Notes under the pieces: model-generated
Told to the model about the DNA's origin: nothing
Database searches by the model: none
The model's input: only the letters and a program-made list of their open reading frames with translations
Part shown: piece by piece, positions 1 through 7,378 of the stretch
How positions within the stretch are numbered: the stretch's first letter is position 1
How the letters are laid out: every line of letters begins with the position of its first letter
Program-made: the position numbers and the translations under genes
Assembly (NCBI GenBank): GCA_963773195.1
Contig: CAVZAE010000011.1
Coordinates: forward strand, 95,761 to 159,760
Reading direction: 5' to 3'
From: CAIWHR01 sp963773195
GTDB taxonomy: Bacteria > Pseudomonadota > Gammaproteobacteria > Burkholderiales > Casimicrobiaceae
DNA: 64,000 bases

Positions 1-165
1 GTGCTCGACCAGCGCGCCGTTGCGGTGGCGCGTGCCGATGACGCCGCCGGCGCGCGGCGCCGCTTCGAACAGCTCGACGGTCGCGCCGCGCTTGCCCAGC
101 GTGAAAGCCGTCGCGAGACCCGAGATTCCGGCGCCCACCACGAGCACGTCGACATCGGTCTGCAT
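1..165 (-). CDS. Protoporphyrinogen oxidase-like FAD enzyme, N-terminal fragment
   Basis: The first 55 codons of a flavoprotein run off the left edge. The N-terminus carries a classic Rossmann FAD-binding signature (VVGAGISGLATAF, about residues 9-21) followed by a LFEAAPRAGGVIGT segment, the second-strand Glu plus RxGG motif of the amine-oxidase/PPO superfamily. The GGVIGT wording is typical of HemY-type protoporphyrinogen oxidase, which makes protoporphyrin IX for haem. It lies 23 bp downstream of ccmI on the same strand, so haem synthesis beside cytochrome maturation would make sense. Other NAD(P)/FAD amine oxidases cannot be excluded from 55 residues. ATG at 165-163. Confidence 0.6.
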   Translation of the reverse strand, partial: MQTDVDVLVVGAGISGLATAFTLGKRGATVELFEAAPRAGGVIGTRHRNGALVEH

Positions 166-188
166 GGCTTCGGATGGCGAGACGTGCG

Positions 189-1466
189 CTACGGAATCGC
201 CGATTCGATCACGACATCGATATTGCGGCTGCCGACCTTGACCGGTGCCGAAAGCCCTTCGAGGTCGCCGCTTTGCGGCATCGCCTGGCCCGAGCGCGAG
301 ATCCGCGCGCCGACCACGACCTCGCCGAAATTCGACAATGCCATGTTCGGTGCCATCGCCATCGAATCGTCGAGGGTGAACGAGACGGGCAGATCGCGCA
401 CCTGCTTGCGCAGGATTGCGAGCGGCATCTTCGGTCCCTGCGCGGCCCGGGCGAAAATGAACACGGTGTCGTCGGGCGAAGCTTTCGCCGTGAGCGCGGG
501 CGCGAGCTTGACCGTGCCGGCGACAGCCTTGCTTCCGGCCGACGCGGCCTGCGGTGCCGGCGCGGCCGGAGCCATCGCAATCGCCGACGGCGGCGCGGCA
601 CCGGCCCTGAGGCCTCCGAGCTCTCGCGCTTCCGCGATGCTGCTGTCGATGGACTGCGCGACCGAGGAGTTCGTGGGCACCGTGGTCTTGAGCTTCTCCC
701 AATAGGCGACGGCCTGCGCGTAGTCTTTGCGATTGAAGGCAGCGGTGCCGGCCAGCGCGAGCGCCTTCCACTGCGTCGGTTCGATGGCGAGCGCGCGCTC
801 GATCAGCTCGAGCGGCTTGCCCTGCAGCGTCCCGCCCTGGGCGGCCGCAAGTGCATCGGCGTAGTCGGCGATCAATCCCGCATCCTGAGGCGCGAGCGCG
901 ACGGCGCGCTCGAACGCGCGCGCGGCTTCGGGATGGCGATTGAGCGAGTAGTAGGTGCGTGCGAGGATCGTCCAGCCTTCGAGATTGTTAGGATCCTTCT
1001 CGAGGCGCGCGGCGAGCTCGGCGATCATCTTGTCGAGCTGCTCGGCCGTGATGTCGTGGCGCGCGCCTGCCGTAGCGCCGGCTTCGCGCGCGGCCAGCGG
1101 CGAGAACGCGTCGAAGTTGCCGAGCGCGACGTAGATGACGAGGGCTGCGATCGGCAGCGCGCCCGCGACGATCGCCGCGGTCCAGGCCGCGGCCGCCGAT
1201 GGTTTCGTGGCTGCCGTAGCGGGAGCCGCTTTGGATTCCTCCAACACGCGCAGCTCGAGCTCGCGACGCGCCTGATCGTACTGCTCGCGCGAGATCGTCC
1301 CGTTCGCAACGTCGGCGTCGAGCTCGCGCAACTGGTCCCGCAGGATGGCGACGTTGGACGCGTCGCGGGCGACGCTCCCGCTGCCCCCGCCGCGGAGCAG
1401 GGGCACGAGGATCCACGCCAGCGCCGCGGCGACCATCACGGCCGCGATCAGGACGAACGCGATCAC
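189..1466 (-). CDS. ccmI: Cytochrome c biogenesis protein CcmI (CycH), apocytochrome-binding TPR protein
   Basis: 425 residues. CcmI binds the C-terminus of apocytochromes and hands them to the CcmF/H haem lyase at the outer face of the inner membrane. Two hydrophobic segments are visible (residues 2-24, and about 92-114 ending VIYVALG), then a TPR region (about 135-265) and a periplasmic C-terminal domain of the CycH type ending in IDVVIESAIP. The start is a GTG whose codon overlaps the ccmH stop, arguing for translational coupling. It is the last ccm gene of the leftward operon. Confidence 0.93.
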   Translation of the reverse strand: MIAFVLIAAVMVAAALAWILVPLLRGGGSGSVARDASNVAILRDQLRELDADVANGTISREQYDQARRELELRVLEESKAAPATAATKPSAAAAWTAAIVAGALPIAALVIYVALGNFDAFSPLAAREAGATAGARHDITAEQLDKMIAELAARLEKDPNNLEGWTILARTYYSLNRHPEAARAFERAVALAPQDAGLIADYADALAAAQGGTLQGKPLELIERALAIEPTQWKALALAGTAAFNRKDYAQAVAYWEKLKTTVPTNSSVAQSIDSSIAEARELGGLRAGAAPPSAIAMAPAAPAPQAASAGSKAVAGTVKLAPALTAKASPDDTVFIFARAAQGPKMPLAILRKQVRDLPVSFTLDDSMAMAPNMALSNFGEVVVGARISRSGQAMPQSGDLEGLSAPVKVGSRNIDVVIESAIP

Positions 1467-1942
1467 GGGGCGTCCTGCTCCGTGCCGCCGGCCAAGAGCC
1501 GCTCGGCGCGTGCGCGTTCTTCGGCGGTCAGCGCGACTTCGGGCGCACCTTGCCGGCGCCGCACGTTGCGCGCGAGCACGAGCGCGCCGCCGACGAGCAG
1601 CAGCGCGGGCCCGGCCCAGAGCAGCAGTGTTGTCGCCTTGAAAGGCGGCCGATAGAGCACGAAATCACCGTAGCGGTTGACCATATACGCGACGATCTCG
1701 TCGTCGGTCTTGCCGGCCGCGATCTGTTCGCGGATCTGCCCGCGCAGATCGTTAGCGAGCTCCGCGTTCGACTCCGCGATCGACTGGTTCTGACAGACGA
1801 GGCAGCGGAGCTGCTCCGCGAGCCTCACCGCGCGGGCCGCCTGGACCGGATCCATCTCGGTCGGAACGGCATCCGCGGCGATCGCGGCGAACGGCGCGAC
1901 GCACAGGACCACGCAAGCGAGCGTCGCGGCGAAGCGTTTCAC
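1463..1942 (-). CDS. ccmH: Cytochrome c maturation protein CcmH (CcmL), thiol-disulfide component of haem lyase
   Basis: 159 residues with a signal peptide (KRFAATLACVVLCVAPFAAIAA), the redox motif LRCLVCQNQ at about residues 44-52, and a C-terminal membrane anchor (LLLWAGPALLLVGGALVLA). The LRCxxCQ motif is diagnostic: the two cysteines reduce apocytochrome CXXCH thiols before haem attachment. GTG start at 1942-1940, chosen because it overlaps the ccmG stop as GTGA and precedes the signal peptide; a longer open frame upstream is only ccmG read out of frame. As in many proteobacteria, CcmH and CcmI are separate proteins here, unlike the fused E. coli CcmH. Confidence 0.95.
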   Translation of the reverse strand: MKRFAATLACVVLCVAPFAAIAADAVPTEMDPVQAARAVRLAEQLRCLVCQNQSIAESNAELANDLRGQIREQIAAGKTDDEIVAYMVNRYGDFVLYRPPFKATTLLLWAGPALLLVGGALVLARNVRRRQGAPEVALTAEERARAERLLAGGTEQDAP

Positions 1943-2469
1943 GATTTCTCGAGCTCGCGGACCATCGGCAGGATCTTGTTCCTGAGCGCGTCCTCGGTGA
2001 GCGGCCCGATCTGCTTGTAGCGAATCGTGCCGGTCTTGTCGATCAGGAACGTCTCGGGCACGCCGTAGACGCCGTAGTCGATGCCGACGCGACCGTCGCG
2101 ATCCATCACCGACATGTCGTACGGATCGCCGTTGTCGGCGAGCCAGCGCTTGCCGGCCGCGGGCTCGTCCTTGTAGTCGAGCCCGATGATCGGGACGACC
2201 TTCGCCTTCGACAGCGATACCAGGAGCGGATGTTCCTCGCGGCAGGACACGCACCACGAGGCCCACACGTTCATGAGCCAGACCTTGCCCTTCATGTCGG
2301 CGGCGCCCAGCGTCTTCTCCGGAACATGGAGCTGACCGAGCGAGAACGCGGGCGCCGGCTTGCCGACCAGCGGCGACGGCACTTCACGCGGATCGCGCCA
2401 GAGCCCGACGAACAGGAAGCCCGCGAGGACGAGGAAGATGACGAGCGGGACCAGCAGCCTGCGGTTCAT
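1939..2469 (-). CDS. ccmG: Thiol:disulfide interchange protein CcmG (DsbE)
   Basis: 176 residues; a membrane-anchored periplasmic thioredoxin that keeps the CcmH/apocytochrome thiols reduced using electrons from CcdA/DsbD. An N-terminal anchor (LLVPLVIFLVLAGFLFVGLW) is followed by the thioredoxin fold with active site WASWCVSCREEHP at about residues 69-81 and the cis-Pro loop GVYGVPETFLID near 132-143, which are hallmarks of DsbE. The middle CXXC residues are V-S. Its stop overlaps the ccmH start; ccmF lies 47 bp upstream. Confidence 0.95.
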   Translation of the reverse strand: MNRRLLVPLVIFLVLAGFLFVGLWRDPREVPSPLVGKPAPAFSLGQLHVPEKTLGAADMKGKVWLMNVWASWCVSCREEHPLLVSLSKAKVVPIIGLDYKDEPAAGKRWLADNGDPYDMSVMDRDGRVGIDYGVYGVPETFLIDKTGTIRYKQIGPLTEDALRNKILPMVRELEKS

Positions 2470-2516
2470 CTAGGGCCTGTTCGCGTTTGCGTTCATGGCG
2501 GGGAAAGGCCCTGGTC

Positions 2517-4487
2517 CTAGTCGCCCGCCGTCGCGGCACGCGCCGGCACGGTGTCGCGCTGCGCGGCCGCGCGATAGCGGCGGTCGGAGACGGCGAGGAA
2601 GCCGCCGATCGCCATCATGATGAAGCCGCCCCATACCCAGGTGATGAACGGCTTCGAGTAGACGCGAATGATCCAACCCCCGTCGCCGACCGGCTCGCCC
2701 ATCGACACGTACAGATCGCCGAAAGGGCCGCTGTCGATCGCCGCGTTGGTCATCGGCTGGCCGCCGGCGTTGTAGCTTCGCTTCTCGGGATGGAGCGTCT
2801 TCACGACGGTGCCGCCGCGGCTGACTGCGATCGTGCCGCGTGCGGCGCGATAGTTCGGTCCGCGCGCGTCGCTGACACCGTCGAAGCGGAACACGTAGCC
2901 CGCGACCGCGACAGTGTCGCCGATGTTCATCTTGACGTCGCGCTCGACCTCGTAGCCCTTCACCATCGTGACGCCGACGACGAACGCGGCGACGCCCAGG
3001 TGCGCGACGACCATGGCCCAATAGCTCAATGGCTGGCGGCGGAGCTTCGCAGCGACGCCCGGTACTCCGCGCACCCGCTCGACGACGCCTGTGACCGTTG
3101 CGGCGACGAGCCATAGCGCGAGCGAGAGGCCGAACGCCACGCCGAGCTTCCACTCGCCGGTTGCGAGCGGGAGCAGCAGCGCGGTGACGACAGCGACCGC
3201 AGCGGCCCACCGCAACCGCTTCGCGAGATCCGGAATCGACGCCTGTTTCCAGCGCGCGAGCGGTCCCACGCCCATCAGGAACACGAGCGGGGTCATCAGC
3301 GGGACGAACACGCTGTCGAAGTAGGGCGGGCCGACGGAGATCTTGCCCAGGTTCAGCGCGTCGAGGAACAGCGGATAGAGCGTGCCCAGCAGCACCGAGC
3401 CCGCGGCGGCCAGGAGCAGCACGTTGTTCCCGAGCAGCGCCGACTCACGCGACACCAGCTCGAAGCGGCCGCCGAGCCCGACCCTGGGGGCGCGAATTGC
3501 GTAGAGCGTAAGCGAGCCGCCGATGACGAGCACGAGATAGCCGAGGATGAACACACCGCGGCGAGGATCCGTCGCGAACGCGTGCACCGACGTCAGCACG
3601 CCCGAGCGCACGAGGAACGTGCCGACGAGCGACAGCGAGAACGCGCAGATCGCGAGCAGCACGGTCCAGTTCTTGAACGTGCCGCGCTTCTCGGTCACCG
3701 CCAGCGAGTGGAGCAGCGCCGTGCCGACGAGCCACGGCATGAAGGAGGCGTTCTCGACCGGGTCCCAGAACCACCAGCCGCCCCAACCCAGCGTGTAGTA
3801 CGCCCACCAGCTGCCGATCATGATGCCGAGCGTGAGGAAGCTCCATGCGACGGTCGTCCATGGCCGCGACCAGCGCGCCCATGTCGCGTCGAGACGGCCG
3901 CCGAGAAGCGCGGCGACGGCGAACGCGAATGCGACCGAGAAGCCGACGTAGCCCGTGTAGAGCATCGGCGGATGCGCGACCATCCCCGGGTCCTGCAGCA
4001 GCGGATTCAGGTCGCGGCCATCGGCCGGGACCGGGAAAACGCGCTCGAACGGATTCGACGTGGCGAGCAGGAAAAGGAGAAACCCGGCGGAGACGAGCCC
4101 CATCACGCCCAGCACACGGGCGACCATCTCGTCGGGCAGGTGCCGGCTCCGGAGCGATACCGCGAGCGTCCAGATCGACAGCATGAACACCCACAGCAGC
4201 ATCGAGCCTTCGTGCGAACCCCACGTTGCGGCGAACTTGTAGTAGCCGGGAAGCTGCGAATTCGAGTTGATCGAAACGTTGAGCACGGAGAAGTCGCTCG
4301 TCACGAACGAATAGGCGAGGCACCCCCATGCGAACGCGACGAACACGAACTGGCCGCGCGCCACCGGCCGCGCCAGCGCCATCCAGGCACGGACGCCGCG
4401 CGCGGCGCCAATCAAGGGCAGCGTTCCCAGCACGAGCGCCATCAGGAGCGCCAGGATCAGCGAGAAGTGTCCGAGCTCGGGAATCAT
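2517..4487 (-). CDS. ccmF: Haem lyase subunit CcmF
   Basis: 656 residues, the usual CcmF length, and strongly polytopic. CcmF takes haem from holo-CcmE and ligates it to apocytochrome c, working with CcmH and CcmI. The WGSHEGSMLLW motif occurs near residues 90-100 and the haem-handling WWD domain (GWGGWWFWDPVENASFMPW) near residue 235, both conserved in the family. The C-terminal periplasmic domain precedes a last TM (FITWVWGGFIMMAIGGFLAV). It lies between ccmG and ccmE in the operon. Confidence 0.96.
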   Translation of the reverse strand: MIPELGHFSLILALLMALVLGTLPLIGAARGVRAWMALARPVARGQFVFVAFAWGCLAYSFVTSDFSVLNVSINSNSQLPGYYKFAATWGSHEGSMLLWVFMLSIWTLAVSLRSRHLPDEMVARVLGVMGLVSAGFLLFLLATSNPFERVFPVPADGRDLNPLLQDPGMVAHPPMLYTGYVGFSVAFAFAVAALLGGRLDATWARWSRPWTTVAWSFLTLGIMIGSWWAYYTLGWGGWWFWDPVENASFMPWLVGTALLHSLAVTEKRGTFKNWTVLLAICAFSLSLVGTFLVRSGVLTSVHAFATDPRRGVFILGYLVLVIGGSLTLYAIRAPRVGLGGRFELVSRESALLGNNVLLLAAAGSVLLGTLYPLFLDALNLGKISVGPPYFDSVFVPLMTPLVFLMGVGPLARWKQASIPDLAKRLRWAAAVAVVTALLLPLATGEWKLGVAFGLSLALWLVAATVTGVVERVRGVPGVAAKLRRQPLSYWAMVVAHLGVAAFVVGVTMVKGYEVERDVKMNIGDTVAVAGYVFRFDGVSDARGPNYRAARGTIAVSRGGTVVKTLHPEKRSYNAGGQPMTNAAIDSGPFGDLYVSMGEPVGDGGWIIRVYSKPFITWVWGGFIMMAIGGFLAVSDRRYRAAAQRDTVPARAATAGD

Positions 4488-4503
4488 CGTTGCCTCGCTT
4501 CCG

Positions 4504-4968
4504 TCACTGCTTCAGCGTCCGCGCGGTCTGCTCGGCCATAGCGGCAGCATGGGCCTTGTCGAGCGCCTCGGCGGCGGCCGGCGGCATGTAGTTCTCGTCA
4601 TGCTTCGCGAGTACTTCGGTCGCGTGGAACACGCCGTCGCCACCGAGCTTGCCCTGTGCGACCACGCCTTTCCCTTCCTTGAACAGGTCCGGCAGGATGC
4701 CTTTGTACACGACGGGCACCGACTTGGCCGTGTCGGTCACGATGAAGTGGACGGTGAGCCCGTCGGAGTCGCGTTTGAGGCTCTTCTCCTCGACCAGACC
4801 GCCGACCCGAAACGCGCGGCCCTGCGGCGCCTCGTGCGCGGCGATCTGCGTCGGCGTGAAGAAGAACACGAGGTTCGATTGGAACGCATTCAGCACGAGC
4901 GCCACGGCGACGCCCAGCACCGCGACGCCGGCGCCGATCCACAGGAATCGCTTGTGCCGCGGCTTCAC
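4504..4968 (-). CDS. ccmE: Periplasmic haem chaperone CcmE
   Basis: 154 residues: an N-terminal signal anchor (FLWIGAGVAVLGVAVALVLNAF) and an OB-fold domain. The covalent haem-binding site is intact, VLAKHDENYMPP near residues 118-129, where the histidine in KHDENY is the haem-attachment residue and the tyrosine an axial ligand in the family. CcmE receives haem from the CcmABCD complex and delivers it to CcmF. The start overlaps the ccmD stop by 4 bp. Confidence 0.96.
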   Translation of the reverse strand: MKPRHKRFLWIGAGVAVLGVAVALVLNAFQSNLVFFFTPTQIAAHEAPQGRAFRVGGLVEEKSLKRDSDGLTVHFIVTDTAKSVPVVYKGILPDLFKEGKGVVAQGKLGGDGVFHATEVLAKHDENYMPPAAAEALDKAHAAAMAEQTARTLKQ

Positions 4969-5126
4969 TCGCCGAGCTCCGTCGGCGCCACGAGCCGCGC
5001 CTCGGCGAGCGTCGCGCGCCGCTTCGACCTCACCGCCAGGATCTCGGCGATCACTGCGATCGCCGCAACGACGTAGGCGCCCCAGATATAAAAGCCGTAA
5101 CCGCCCATCGCGAAGAATTCAGTCAT
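4965..5126 (-). CDS. ccmD: Haem exporter protein CcmD
   Basis: 53 residues, short single-span membrane protein. CcmD stabilises the CcmABC-CcmE complex and helps release holo-CcmE. The sequence MTEFFAMGGYGFYIWGAYVV followed by a hydrophobic stretch and the basic tail RSKRRATL is typical of the family (GGYgxYVWxaY). ATG at 5126-5124; its stop overlaps the ccmE start and it follows ccmC by 8 bp. Confidence 0.93.
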   Translation of the reverse strand: MTEFFAMGGYGFYIWGAYVVAAIAVIAEILAVRSKRRATLAEARLVAPTELGE

Positions 5127-5134
5127 GGGGAGCC

Positions 5135-5878
5135 TCACGCCTGCGCGACCTCGGGCAGCGCGTGGAGCCACGCGGCGCCGCGCTCGCGCTCGACGATGAT
5201 CGTGCGCACGCGCGCGAGCACCACCGCAATCGCGTAGAACCACGCAGCGAGCGACATGACCAGCATCCCCGTCAGCATGATGGACGCCATCCGCGGCGCC
5301 TCGGTGGCGCTCACCGACGCACCCTGGTGCAGCGTGTTCCACCATTTGACCGAATAGTAGATGATCGGCACGTTGATCGCACCGACGAGCGCAAGCACCG
5401 CACACGCGCGATCGGCACGGCGCGGATCCTCGATCGCCGCCCGCAGCGCGATGACGCCGAAGTACAGGAACAACAGGATCAGCTCGGACGTCATTCGCGC
5501 GTCCCATGCCCAGTACGTGCCCCACGTCGGCCGGCCCCAGAACGCCCCCGTCCACAGCGCGATGAACGTCATCACCGCACCGGTGGGCGCAAGCGCCTGC
5601 GCCATCATCGCCGAAAGCCGCGTGTTGAAGCCGAGGTAGAGCGCGCTCCAGAACGCCATCACAAGGTAGACGAACATCGACATCCATGCGGAGGGAACGT
5701 GGATGAAGATGATCCGATAGGCCTCGCCTTGCTGGAAATCGGTGGGCGCCAGGCCGAAGCCGATCCAGAGCCCGATGGCAGTGAGAATCGCCGCGCCCCA
5801 CGCGAACCACGGAATCATCTTGCCGGCGAGCGGATAGAACGACGCGGGCGACGAGAATTTGGACCACGCGAAGGCCAT
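5135..5878 (-). CDS. ccmC: Haem ABC transporter permease CcmC
   Basis: 247 residues, six-TM member of the haem-handling superfamily that loads haem onto CcmE. The WWD-type domain is present (PTWGTYWAWDARMTSELILL near residues 115-134), and conserved histidines occur in FIHVPSAWMSM and WWNTLHQGASVS. The ATG at 5878 was chosen over an in-frame TTG at 5905: it aligns with the usual CcmC N-terminus, and the TTG version would overlap ccmB by 14 bp. Confidence 0.95.
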   Translation of the reverse strand: MAFAWSKFSSPASFYPLAGKMIPWFAWGAAILTAIGLWIGFGLAPTDFQQGEAYRIIFIHVPSAWMSMFVYLVMAFWSALYLGFNTRLSAMMAQALAPTGAVMTFIALWTGAFWGRPTWGTYWAWDARMTSELILLFLYFGVIALRAAIEDPRRADRACAVLALVGAINVPIIYYSVKWWNTLHQGASVSATEAPRMASIMLTGMLVMSLAAWFYAIAVVLARVRTIIVERERGAAWLHALPEVAQA

Positions 5879-5891
5879 GGCGTCGAGCCCG

Positions 5892-6611
5892 CTAATCCAG
5901 CGCAATCCGCACGGACGCGGCCGCCGCGAACGGCGTGCCCACCAGCGCGACCAGAAACGCTGCGCCGAGCAGCGACAGATGAGCGGTGGCGCCGAGCCCG
6001 CTTCGCGTCGCCTCGACCGCGCCCGCGCCGAAGATCAGCACGGGCACATAGAGCGGCAGGATCAGCAGCGCGAGCAGGCTCGATCCACCGCGCAGGCCCA
6101 GTGTGAGGGCAGCGCCGATGGCGCCGAGGAGCGAGAGCACCGGCGTGCCGATCAAAAGCGCCGCGGTCAGCACGACGAGCAACTCGTTGTCGAGCGCGTA
6201 CTGGAGGCCGAGGATCGGCGCGAGTAACACAATCGGCAAGCCCGTGGTCAGCCAGTGCGCGAGCACTTTGCCCACGACGAGCGATTCCAGCGGGTAGGGC
6301 GACAGCGCGATCTGCTCGAGCGTGCCATCGGCGTAGTCGGCGGCGAACAGGCGCGGCAGCGACAAAAGCGAAGCGAGGAGGGCGGCGACCCAAAGCACGC
6401 CGGGTCCGATCGCCGCGAGCTGGGTGCGCTCGGGCGTGGTGGCGAGCGGAAACAGGGAGACCACGATGACGTAGAACAGCAGCTGCACCGCGAGTTCCGC
6501 GCGCGAGCGCAGCGCGAGCCGAAGGTCGCGCGCGAGTGCCCAGCGCACGCCCGGCAGGACCGCGCCCTGCGCGGCGGTGGCGGGAGACTGCGCGACGACC
6601 ATTGTGCTCAT
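5892..6611 (-). CDS. ccmB: Haem exporter permease subunit CcmB
   Basis: 239 residues, hydrophobic throughout with about six predicted TM segments. CcmB pairs with the CcmA ATPase; ATP hydrolysis by CcmAB is needed to release holo-CcmE from CcmC. The conserved stretch PRLFAADYADGTLEQIALSP near residues 86-105 is characteristic. The start ATG overlaps the ccmA stop (ATGA). Confidence 0.95.
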   Translation of the reverse strand: MSTMVVAQSPATAAQGAVLPGVRWALARDLRLALRSRAELAVQLLFYVIVVSLFPLATTPERTQLAAIGPGVLWVAALLASLLSLPRLFAADYADGTLEQIALSPYPLESLVVGKVLAHWLTTGLPIVLLAPILGLQYALDNELLVVLTAALLIGTPVLSLLGAIGAALTLGLRGGSSLLALLILPLYVPVLIFGAGAVEATRSGLGATAHLSLLGAAFLVALVGTPFAAAASVRIALD

Positions 6612-7222
6612 TGCAGCGTGATCGAATGCGTGCGCGGCTCGGGGAGGCCGAGTGGCGCGTGGGTCGCGGCGATTGCGAGGCCGCCACGATCCAGGTGTTC
6701 GACGATCGTGGCGGCAAGCAGCGCGACGCCGGCCGCATCGAGTGCCGTCGCGGGCTCATCCAGGATCCACAGCGGGCGCGCGAGCAGCGACAGCCGCGCA
6801 AGGCCGATCCGGCGCCGCTGCCCCTGCGAAAGCACGCGCGCCGGCAACGAGCGGCGCGATCCGAGTGCCACCTTGTCGAGCGCGCCGTCGATGGCGTCGC
6901 GCGAGGCCCTCGCGCCGGCGAGCTCGAGCAGCGTCGCCAGGTTCTCGACCGCCGTGAGCTCGTCCTTCAGCGCAGGCGCATGGCCGACGAAGGCGAGCGC
7001 CGCGCGGACCGCCGGATCGAAAGGCACCACCGCCTGCCCGTTCCAACGAACTTCGCCCGCTGCCGGCCACGACAGTCCGGCCAGCATGCGCAGGAGCGTG
7101 GTCTTGCCGGTGCCGTTCGCACCCGTCACGACCATCGCATGACCGGGTTCGACCGCGAACGACAGCCCCTCGAACAGCCGCGCGTGGCCGCGACGCGCGG
7201 CGAGATCGTGGGCTTCGATCAT
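6608..7222 (-). CDS. ccmA: Haem exporter ATP-binding protein CcmA
   Basis: 204 residues, a compact ABC ATPase. Walker A GANGTGKTTLLR (about residues 34-45), signature LSQGQRRRIGLARL (about 123-136) and Walker B PLWILDEPATALD (about 142-154) are all intact. It is the promoter-proximal gene of the ccm operon. ATG at 7222 gives the canonical start MIEAHDLAARRG; a longer in-frame extension to 7267 lacks family support. An AT-rich promoter candidate lies about 100 bp upstream. Confidence 0.95.
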   Translation of the reverse strand: MIEAHDLAARRGHARLFEGLSFAVEPGHAMVVTGANGTGKTTLLRMLAGLSWPAAGEVRWNGQAVVPFDPAVRAALAFVGHAPALKDELTAVENLATLLELAGARASRDAIDGALDKVALGSRRSLPARVLSQGQRRRIGLARLSLLARPLWILDEPATALDAAGVALLAATIVEHLDRGGLAIAATHAPLGLPEPRTHSITLQ

Positions 7223-7302
7223 GGGGTGGGCAACGGAGTCCGGGGCGCTCGTCTGGAAACACGGCACGTCGCCGCGACCGCGGCCGCGACGGGGCGCGAC
7301 AA

Positions 7303-7350
7303 GCTGTAACTATAGGCTGTAATTATAGCGGACCCTCGGTAGCGGACTCG
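7303..7350 (-). promoter_or_regulatory. Candidate promoter of the ccm operon with tandem -10-like boxes
   Basis: In otherwise very GC-rich DNA, a 13-bp unit GCTGTAA(C/T)TATAG is repeated in tandem at 7303-7315 and 7316-7328. On the minus strand the second copy contains a perfect TATAAT (7327-7322) and the first a TATAGT. No good -35 is seen at 17 bp. The site is the only AT-rich patch between ccmA and the downstream-facing cytochrome gene. Confidence 0.45.
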
Positions 7351-7378
7351 GCTTGAAGACGCGAATGCCGTCGCCCGA

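Noticed and set aside
1..1655. Long plus-strand open frames opposite ccmI
   Set aside because: Arg/Ala/Gly-rich readings typical of the antisense of GC-rich genes; the minus strand gives clear CcmI.
5879..5905. TTG start for ccmC at 5905
   Set aside because: Would overlap ccmB by 14 bp and adds residues not seen in CcmC; ATG 5878 fits family alignment.
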